Source: Diplolepis rosae
Lineage: Eukaryota > Arthropoda > Insecta > Hymenoptera > Diplolepididae
Assembly: GCA_030998225.1 (NCBI GenBank)
Contig: JAPYXD010000714.1
Location: forward strand, 4,092,001-4,156,000
Length of the DNA stretch: 64,000 nucleotides
Reading direction: 5' to 3'
Shown: positions 55,431 through 64,000 of the stretch, one piece after another
Layout: the number at the start of each line of letters is the position of its first letter
Position numbering within the stretch: the stretch's first letter is position 1
Notes under the pieces: generated by a model
What the model was told of the DNA's origin: nothing
The model's database searches: none
What the model saw: the letters and a program-made list of their open reading frames with translations, nothing else
Position numbers and translations under genes: made by a program

Positions 55431-56437
55431 CCATTTATTAAGAATCAGAGGTTTCGAAAAACCAGGAAATTAATTTTTCGTGAATTTCCACTTTAGTTGC
55501 ATTTTTCTCTCTATATCCACAGAAATGTGTACAATTTTTACGACGTCGGGACCGTAGTGAGTGCCTTTCCTTACAGAGTTTTTCGAACATGTGGTGGGTC
55601 TTTGCTTTTGTCGGACGCTTGAGCATATAATAATCTCAAGTGCCGGGGACATTAAAATAAGGTTTTACTGTGTATAACCCTTGGTGTTGGAACCTGACCT
55701 ATCTGGAGAATGCTTTCTATACACGTCAAACTCTGAACACTTGTCTTCCTAAATACGACTTCTTCCCAAATCAGTTTTCTTTTAGCCATGTGGCAGAGTG
55801 GTGGACTTACTTTCGTCTGTCATCTCTGCGGCTTCGGAGAAAATACAAAATAAAAATTTTTCCGTACCAATTACATCGTTCTTATTGTTTTAACTTCAGT
55901 GTCCTTTACTTCTGGTGCTCGTGAATGTGTGTGGTTTGCTGTGCGTGCTTTACCAAGGATCCACGTTATATTCTCCATCGTGTTGTTTCTTTCTTTGGTG
56001 TAATAATTGTGTTTATATATGTGCCCTTGAGAGAGTGCGTTCCGCGGTCGCATTTTTCACGGTTCCTGTGGGAGAGGATTACTCGTTGGAACAGTTTTTG
56101 GAACGGTCTGGTTCCTTCACACCTAGGAACTCGCTTACCCATAAGTCTTTCCGCATGTTTACTCTATCTTTTTCTAATATCAATAAGCAAAGGAAAAAAA
56201 GAAAAAAACAAAAAATACAATAATTATTAAGTTGCATGTCTTAGTTAATAAATATTTAAAGGTTACTATTAAGCTAATTGGCACTGAAGAGGGCCCCCAT
56301 TTGTGGCCGAAACGTTTGCCTGTTGTATTTTTTATGTGTTCTATCACTTAATTAAAAAAATAAATCCGTATCAAAACTGACCCCATGCCAAATTAACTAT
56401 TACAAAATTATTATTGTGGGTCAATAAAACATTGAAC
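55431..56437 (+). mobile_element. Penelope-like element: 5' terminal repeat and leader
   Basis: 55580-56065 matches the solo copy at 25500-25870. Downstream are a hammerhead-like motif (CTGAAGA at 56284 to GAAAC at 56313) and the leader ending in GGGTCAATAAAACATTGAAC just before the ATG. The exact left end of the element is not resolved; it lies between about 55400 and 55580. Confidence 0.65.
56284..56313 (+). ncRNA. Hammerhead-like motif in the Penelope leader
   Basis: CTGAAGA, then GGCC and GGCC forming a 4-bp stem with an extra G before it, then GAAAC. Identical in form to the motifs at 16174 and 50949. The cleavage half is not located. Confidence 0.45.
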
Positions 56438-58970
56438 ATGTACGGAAACATGTCACGATATAATTTTACTTATGGCAACAATCAAAATGGTCGAAGTGGG
56501 ATGGGTTTTTACAAACAAATAGAAGAGACATATGGATATGAGGAGGCATCACTCCTCAAAAAATGGTCTCAATTAAATCTAGACTATGCGAATAGCTTTA
56601 ATCAGAGAATTTTCCTACTACGGTGTAGGAAACTTGAAGTTCTTCCCAAACATTTACAAGGTATCCGATCTCAACACATTGGTTTTAATTCTAGAAGTAT
56701 GAGTAACAAATTCTCAAACCTGCATAATACTTTTCTTAGGTCCATTTTGAATCTTGAAATTTGTGACATATGTGCACATTTAAAGTACCTTGTGAATCAA
56801 ATTATGTATTTTCAAAGTAGAATAGTTGCTATTTTTCCAAACCACATGTTCGACAGATTTTTTGAGCTCGAATCCGGGAAAGTCTCCCGCCGTTTTGAAG
56901 AAAGCAAATTTAAATGCAAAAAGAAACTCGACTTACTGATAAGGTCTCTTGATTGCAATAAAAAGACCGTTTCCAACAGTAAACTTAACCAAAAGTGGTT
57001 CAAAAATTTAACAGGAAACCAAATTCCAGAGAATGTCGCAAAAATAGCTAGCTTAGGAATAAATTTCGGTGTTACTATAAAAAAACGGGAAATTCCTACA
57101 TATAATATAATCGCGGACATGGAATCTAACATTAATAAAATTGATCCTGAATCTCAAGATGAATTGCGCTTAAAAGTTGCTAACGTCGTTAATAATTTTA
57201 AGAAAAATGGGAATGAACACAAATCTAAATTCGTACAACCTGTTAAAGAAATTAAAGAAGCTAGGGATTTCGTAAAAAATAACCCGGACATAGTTTTTAC
57301 TAGGGCAGACAAAGGTAACACCACAGTAGCCTTGACGCGAACAGATTACAACGAGAAAGTATTGAACCTTCTAAATGATGAAAACACATACAAAGTCCGC
57401 TCCAAGGACACTACAACCAAAATACAAAATAAAGTAAATTGTCTAGTCAAAACATGGGAAAACAAAAAATTAATCAACAACCTGTTAGCTAAGGATTTAA
57501 AGTCTTCTAATGCTGTTCCCTCCAGATTCTACGGATTACCCAAAATCCATAAAGAAGGCAACCCCATTAGACCCATTGTATCTTATGTAGGCAGTCCTAC
57601 CTACAATCTAGCATCCTTCTTTAGCACTACCATATCTAAAAACACCACGCCACCAAAATCAAAAATCATTAACAGTTTCGAACTAGTCCAGAAACTTAAA
57701 AATGTTAGTGTCCCTGATAATTTTGTTCTCGCCTCCTTAGATGTAGTGTCCCTTTTCACAAATATACCCAAGGAAGCAGCCATCTCTGCTGTAAAAAATA
57801 GATGGGAAGAGATTCGTCGCAAAGTATTATTGCCATGGAAGGAATATGAAGAAGGGTTGCGATTATGCTTGGATAGCACAGACTTTAATTTCGATGGCAC
57901 CACCTATTTTCAAAAACGCGGATTACCAATGGGTTCTCCTTTCTCCCCCGTCCTTGCAGATATAGTGATGGATGACCTAGAAAAAGACAGGCTCTCTAAT
58001 CTTGATTTTGAAGTACCTGTTTACTTTCGATACGTAGACGATATTCTCATCGTGGTTCCTGACACACAAGTGAACCACATTTTGCAAATCTTCAACAACA
58101 ATTCCCTCAATATTGAATTCACCCTAGAAAAAGAGATAAATGGTGCTATTAATTTTCTAGATGTCACTATGACTAGGAAACAGAATCAAAAACTTTCTTT
58201 CAATTGGTATAGGAAACCGACTTGGTCTGGAAGATACCTTAACTTTAATTCCCATCACCCCCTCAGATACAAGAAAAGTGTTGTAAACAACTGAGTTGAC
58301 AGGGCAATTCTACTTTCAGATAAAGAATTTCACAAAAACAACCTTAAACTAATTATAGATACACTACTAGAAAATGACTATCCACAACAGTTCACGCAAG
58401 AGATTATAAATCTAAGACTTCTTACCCTTGAACATAAGACACGATTAGGTAACAATCAGGCCGACATAAACACAGAAAACAAACCCTTCATTAGTATCCC
58501 TTACGTTGAAGTTCTGTCAGAGAGAATATCAGGAATCTTACATAGCTACAACATAAACACTGCGTACAAAAACCAAAAAAACCTAAAAACGATCTTCATA
58601 CCCACCAAGGACAAAATACCCAAAGATCAATCTTCTAACGTCGTCTACAGCGTTCCGTGCAAAGGGAATGACTGCAAGGCTGTCTATATAGGTCAAACGA
58701 AACGATTCCTTAAAAACAGACTAAAAGAACATAAAAACAACATTAGAGAAAGCCCCAATAAACAAAACGCGCTAACAAAACATACGATTGAAAGAGACCA
58801 CTTCTTCGATTTTGATAGAACAAAAATCTTAGCTAACGAAAAAAACTACAAAAAAAAGGTTGCTGTTGGAAATGTGTCACATTGCAGGTACGAACGATGC
58901 GGTGAATCTTAGAACCGACATAGAAAACCTTTCTAAGATTTACAACCCTATACTTAAAAAAGGGTCATAA
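56438..58970 (+). pseudogene. Penelope-like element RT plus GIY-YIG ORF, one stop and one frameshift
   Basis: This encodes the reverse transcriptase-endonuclease of a Penelope-like retroelement. The ATG at 56438 begins MYGNMSRYNF. RT landmarks: FTRADKGNTTVALTRTDYN, FYGLPKIHKEGNPIRPIVSY, LASLDVVSLFTNIPKEAAIS (catalytic Asp), QKRGLPMGSPFSPVLADIVM, and YVDD at residues 532-535. A TGA at 58292-58294 interrupts it, but the frame continues unchanged to the GIY-YIG domain, with VYSVPCKGNDC, VYIGQTKRFLKNRLKEHKNN and KHTIERDHFFDFD. A run of eight A at 58850-58857 then shifts the frame; the last part (IAGTNDAVNLRTDIENLSKI) ends at TAA 58968-58970. It is otherwise well preserved, so it is probably young. 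Confidence 0.95.
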
Positions 58971-59038
58971 AAAAATGTGACCTGAGAAATTGGGACCCAC
59001 CGTGTTTCAGTCGTCCCTTCACGGTTTATGTTCTTACA
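58971..59038 (+). other. Penelope 3' end
   Basis: A short non-coding tail with AAAAAATGTGACCTGAGAAA lies between the ORF end and the first satellite monomer. No terminal repeat copy is evident. Confidence 0.5.
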
Positions 59039-62000
59039 TCTGGCCACTTTGTCTGGGTCAGATTTCGTTGAAACTCGCGCATTTTTGGCCACCTTATTTA
59101 GGTCAGGTTTCGTTGAACTCGCGTATTACGCGAATATTTTTTGTATTTATATCAGTCCTGACGTCCATTGAACTCGCGAATTACTTGGCCACATAATTTT
59201 AAGCCAGAGTCCGAAGAGCTCGCGCATTACTTGGCCACCTTACTAAGAATTAGAGTCCGAAGTGCTCGCGCATTACTTGGCCGCTTTATTAAGGTCAGAG
59301 TCTAAGGACCCTAAGAGTTTTAGCTATTATTTTTTGACCACATTATAAAAATTCTTATACCCCTAAGAATTGGCGCATTACTTGGCCAAAAAACTTTAAG
59401 CCAGAGTCCGAAGAGCTCGCGCATTACTTGGCCACTTTATATAAAAATCCTGTACTAATAATTCGCGCATTACTTTGCCACCTTATTTAGGTCAGACTTT
59501 GTTTGATCTCGCGTATTACGCGGCTTTTTGTGCATTTATATCAGTCCTGACGTCCATTGAACTCGCGCATTACTTGGCCACATAATTTTAAGCCAGAGTC
59601 CGAAGAGCTCGCGTATTACTTGGCCGCGTTATTCAGGTCAGAGTCTAAGGACCCTAAGTGTTAATGCTGATTTTTTTTCCACTTTATAAAAATTCTTATA
59701 ACCCTAAGAATTCGCGCATTACTTGGCCACTCTTTTCAGGTCAGACTGCGTTCAACTCTCGTATTACGCGCCTATTTTTGTATTTATATCAGTCCTGACG
59801 TCCATTGAACTCGCGCATTACTTGGCCACATAATTTTAAGCCAGAGTCCGAAGAGCTCGCGCATTACTTGGCCACTTTATATAAAAATTCTGTACTCCTA
59901 AGAATTCGCGCATTACGTTGCCACCTTATTTTTGCATTTATATCAGTCCTGACGTCCATTGAACTCGCGCATTACTTGGCCACCTTACTGTAAATCAGAG
60001 TCCGAAGTGCTCGCGCATTATTTGGCCGCTTTATTCAGGTCAGAGTCTAAGGACCCTAAGTGTTAATTATTATTTTTTGGCCACTTTATAAAAATTCTTA
60101 TAACCCTAAGAATTCTCGCATTACTTGGCCACTCTTTTCAGATCAGACTTCGTTCAACTCGCGTATCACGCGGCTATTTTTGTATTTATATCAGTCCTGA
60201 CGTCCATTGAACTCGCGCATTACTTGGCCACATAATTTTAAGCCAGAGTCCGAAGAGCTCGCGCATTACTTGGCCACTTTATATAAAAATTCTGTACTCC
60301 TAAGAATTCGCGCATTACTTTGCCTCCTTATTTAGGTCAGACTTCGTTTGATCTCGCGTATTATGAGGCTATTTTGGCATTTATATCAGTCCTGACGTCC
60401 ATTGAACTCGCGCATTACTTGGCCACCTTACTGAAAATCTGAGTCCGAAGAGCTCGCGCATTACTTGGCCACTCTTTTCAGATCAGACTTTGTTCAACTC
60501 GCGTATCACGCGGCTATTTTTGTATTTATATCAGTCCTGACGTCCATTGAACTCGCGCATTACTTGGCCACATAATTTTAAGCCAGAGTCCGAAGAGCTC
60601 GCGCATTACTTGGCCACTTTATATAAAAATTCTGTACTCCTAAGAATTCGCGCATTACTTTGCCTCCTTATTTAGGTCAGACTTCGTTTGATCTCGCGTA
60701 TTACGCGGCTATTTTTGCATTTATATCAGTCCTGACGTCCATTGAACTCGCGAATTACTTGGCCACATAATTTTAAGCCAGAGTCCGAAGAGCTCGCGCA
60801 TTACTTGGCCACCTTACTGTAAATCAGAGTCCGAAGTGCTCGCGCATTATTTGGCCGCTTTATTCAGGTCAGAGTCTAAGGACCCTAAGTGTTAATTATT
60901 ATTTTTTGGCCACTTTATAAAAATTCTTATACCCCTAAGAATTCTCGCATTACTTGGCCACTCTTTTCAGATCAGACTTCGTTCAACTCGCGTATCACGC
61001 GGCTATTTTTGTATTTATATCAGTCCTGACGTCCATTGAACTCGCGCATTACTTGGCCACATAATTTTAAGCCAGAGTCCGAAGAGCTCGCGCATTACTT
61101 GGCCACTTTATATAAAAATTCTGTACTCCTAAGAATTCGCGCATTACTTTGCCTCCTTATTTAGGTCAGACTTCGTTTGATCTCGCGTATTACGCGGCTA
61201 TTTTTGCATTTATATCAGTCCTGACGTCCATTGAACTCGCGAATTACTTGGCCACATAATTTTAAGCCAGAGTCCGAAGAGCTCGCGCATTACTTGGCCA
61301 CTTTATATAAAAATCCTGTACTAAGAATTCGCGCATTACTTTGCCTCCTTATTTAGGTCAGACTTCGTTTGATCTCGCGTATTATGAGGCTATTTTGGCA
61401 TTTATATCAGTCCTGACGTCCATTGAACTCGCGCATTACTTGGCCACCTTACTGAAAATCTGAGTCCGAAGAGCTCGCGCATTACTTGGCCACTCTTTTC
61501 AGATCAGACTTTGTTCAACTCGCGTATTACGCGGCTATTTTTGTATTTATATCAGTCCTGACGTCCATTGAACTCGCGCATTACTTGGCCACCTTACTGT
61601 AAATCAGAGTCCGAAGTGCTCGCGCATTATTTGGCCGCTTTATTCAGGTCAGACTTTGTTCAACTCGCGTATTACGCGGCTATTTTTGTATTTATATCAG
61701 TCCTGACGTCCATTGAACTCGCGCATTACTTGGCCACCTTACTCAGGATCAGAGTCTGATGTGCTCGCGCATTACTTGGCCACCTTACTGAAAATCTGAG
61801 TCCGAAGAGCTCGCGCATTACTTTGCCACCTTATTTAGGTCAGACTTTGTTTGATCTCGCGTATTACGCGGCTTTTTGTGCATTTATATCAGTCCTGACG
61901 TCCATTGATCTCGCGAATTACTTGGCCACATAATTTTAAGCCAGAGTCCGAAGAGCTCGCTCATTACTTGGCCACTTTATATAAAAATCCTGTACTAAGA

Positions 62001-64000
62001 ATTCGCGCATTACTTTGCCTCCTTATTTAGGTCAGACTTCGTTTGATCTCGCGTATTACGCGGCTATTTTTGCATTTATATCAGTCCTGACGTCCATTGA
62101 ACTCGCGCATTACTTGGCCACCTTACTGAAAATCTGAGTCCGAAGTGCTCGCGCATTACTTGGCCGCTTTATTCAGGTCAGAGTCTAAGGACCCTAAGTG
62201 TTAATTATTATTTTTTGGCCACTTTATAAAAATTCTTATACCCCTAAGAATTCGCGCATTACTTGGCCACATAATTTTAAGCCAGAGTCCGAAGAGCTCG
62301 CGCATTACTTGGCCACTTTATATAAAAATTCTGTACTCCTAAGAATTCGCGCATTACTTTGCCTCCTTATTTAGGTCAGACTTCGTTTGATCTCGCGTAT
62401 TACGCGGCTATTTTTGCATTTATATCAGTCCTGACGTCCATTGAACTCGCGCATTACTTGGCCACCTTACTGAAAATCTGAGTCCGAAGAGCTCGCGCAT
62501 TACTTGGCCACTCTTTTCAGATCAGACTTTGTTCAACTCGCGTATTACGCGGCTATTTTTGCATTTATATCAGTCCTGACGTCCATTAAACTCGCGCATT
62601 ACTTGGCCACCTTACTCAGGATCAGAGTCTGATGTGCTCGCGCATTACTTGGCCACCTTACTGAAAATCTGAGTCCGAAGAGCTCGCGCATTACTTTGCC
62701 ACCTTATTTAGGTCAGACTTTGTTTGATCTCGCGTATTACGCGGCTTTTTGTGCATTTATATCAGTCCTGACGTCCATTGATCTCGCGAATTACTTGGCC
62801 ACATAATTTTAAGCCAGAGTCCGAAGAGCTCGCTCATTACTTGGCCACTTTATATAAAAATCCTGTACTAAGAATTCGCGCATTACTTTGCCTCCTTATT
62901 TAGGTCAGACTTCGTTTGATCTCGCGTATTACGCGGCTATTTTTGCATTTATATCAGTCCTGACGTCCATTGAACTCGCGCATTACTCAGCCACCTTACT
63001 GAAAATCAGAGTCCGAAGTGCTCGCGCATTACTTGGCCGATTTATAGAAAAATCCTGTACTAAGAATTCGCGCATTACTTTGCCACCTTATTTAGGTCAG
63101 ATTTCGTTTGATCTCGCGTATTACGCGGCTATTTTTGCATTTATATCAGTCCTGACGTCCATTGAACTCGCGAATTACTTGGCCACATAATTTTAAGCCA
63201 GAGTCCGAAGAGCTCGCGCATTACTTGGCCACTTTATATAAAAATCCTGTACTAAGAATTCGCGCATTACTTTGCCTCCTTATTTAGGTCATTCTTCGTT
63301 TGATCTCGCGTATTACGCGGCTATTTTTGCATTTATATCAGTCCTGACGTCCATTGAACTCGCGCATTACTCAGCCACCTTACTGAAAATCAGAGTCCGA
63401 AGTGCTCGCGCATTACTTGGCCGATTTATAGAAAAATCCTGTACTAAGAATTCGCGCATTACTTTTCCACCTTATTTAGGTCAGACTTTGTTTGATCTCG
63501 CGTATTACGCGGCTATTTTTGCATTTATATCAGTCCTGACGTCCATTGAACTCGCGCATTACTTGGCCACCTTACTCAGAATCAGAGTCTGATGTGCTCG
63601 CGCATTACTTGGCCATTTTACTGAAAATCTGAGTCCGTAGTGCTCGCGCATTACTTGGCCGCCTTATTCAGGTCATAGTCTAAGGAGCCTACGTGTTAAT
63701 TATTATTTTTTGGCCACTTTATAAAAATTCTTATAACCCTAAAAATTCGCGCATTACTTTGCCACCTTATTTAGGTCAGACTTCGTTTGATCTCGCGTAT
63801 TACGCGGCTATTTTTGTATTTATATCAGTCCTGACGTCCATTGAACTCGCGAATTACTTGGCCACATAATCTTAAGCCAGAGTCCGAAGAGCTCGCGCAT
63901 TACTTGGCCACTTTATATAAAAATCCTGTACTAAGAATTCGCGCATTACTTTGCCTCCTTATTTAGGTCAGACTTCGTTTGATCTCGCGTATTACGCGGC
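59039..64000. repeat. Complex satellite array, monomers of about 46-54 bp, reaching the window end
   Basis: Each monomer carries TCGCGCATTACTTGGCC or a variant (TCGCGTATTACGCGGC, CGCGCATTACTTTGCC, CGAATTACTTGGCC) followed by a type-specific tail. The tails recur in a partly regular order: ACATAATTTTAAGCCAGAGT, ACTTTATATAAAAATCCTGT, TCCTTATTTAGGTCAGACTT, TATTTTTGCATTTATATCAG, ACCTTACTGAAAATC. The common monomer is about 46 bp and the TATTTTTGCATTTATATCAG type about 54 bp. This is higher-order structure, and blocks of several hundred bp repeat nearly exactly (compare 61780-61980 with 62650-62850). The open frames in the array follow the repeat and encode nothing known. Confidence 0.92.

Noticed and set aside
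62888..63592. Repeated open frames of about 100 codons (SFDLAYYAAIFAFISVLTSI type)
   Set aside because: They are translations of satellite monomers; several frames are shared by repeat phase, there is no start context, and no protein family matches.
59039..64000. CRISPR-like array of short repeats
   Set aside because: The sequences between the CGCGCATTAC words are themselves repeated in a few fixed types, not unique spacers; it is a eukaryotic satellite.
41162..64000. Further CSE1L exons in intron 3
   Set aside because: I looked for the conserved segments that follow LTDLF in this family and found none; the large + strand frames belong to other elements.

Overview
The window is intron-rich, TE-saturated nuclear DNA from an arthropod, most likely an insect. 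The evidence is AT-rich intergenic-type DNA, spliced animal-type exons, several mariner and Tc1 elements, an R1-clade LINE, a Ty3/gypsy remnant and Penelope-like elements. A hymenopteran is plausible from the mariner subfamilies but is not shown. The one clear host gene is on the + strand: the first three coding exons of CSE1L/CAS (exportin-2, the importin-alpha recycling exportin) at 3925-4009, 31037-31182 and 40823-41161. They join in phase and give about 190 N-terminal residues. Intron 1 is 27.0 kb, intron 2 is 9.6 kb, and no further CSE1L exon was recognised before the end of the window, so intron 3 is probably at least 22.8 kb. Almost everything else lies upstream of, or inside, these introns.

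Upstream (1-3924): a hammerhead-like motif, a hAT-type non-autonomous element with an 8-bp target duplication, and a 235-bp tandem duplication close to the presumed promoter. Intron 1 (4010-31036): a long hairpin just after exon 1, a small inverted-repeat element, and a broken gypsy gag-RT-RNase H (7.0-8.85 kb) whose integrase piece lies at 19.1-19.7 kb. Between the two are large inverted repeats derived partly from Penelope-like terminal repeats, and a 5.44-kb R1-clade LINE (minus strand) with a 13-bp target duplication. Then come a near-perfect SINE palindrome, a mariner inside a pogo/Tigger remnant, a mariner with exact terminal repeats, an inverted SINE pair, a Penelope terminal repeat, a minisatellite-bearing MITE, a probable 1.7-kb solo LTR, two TTAA-type MITEs sharing one TTAA, and a 1.2-kb inverted-repeat element.

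Intron 2 (31183-40822): a 550-bp mariner deletion derivative, a Tc1/mariner-superfamily transposase fragment, a mariner C-terminal fragment, a second copy of the minisatellite MITE, and a three-level nest (Tc1-like in mariner in an older repeat).

Intron 3 (41162 onward): a MITE, an integrase scrap, a TTAA MITE within an inverted-repeat element, a full-length mariner, and a palindromic Penelope 5' end. At 51.3-55.0 kb lies a decayed multi-part locus (C2H2 fingers, an unnamed LILKFGPLIR-type domain, a CIDE-N-like fold, a SAMD3-like tail). After it comes a Penelope-like element with RT and GIY-YIG, interrupted by one stop and one frameshift and sitting inside a complex satellite that continues to the end of the window.

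No cellular pathway is encoded beyond CSE1L. The informative content is the layering of mobile elements and the composite locus at 51-55 kb.
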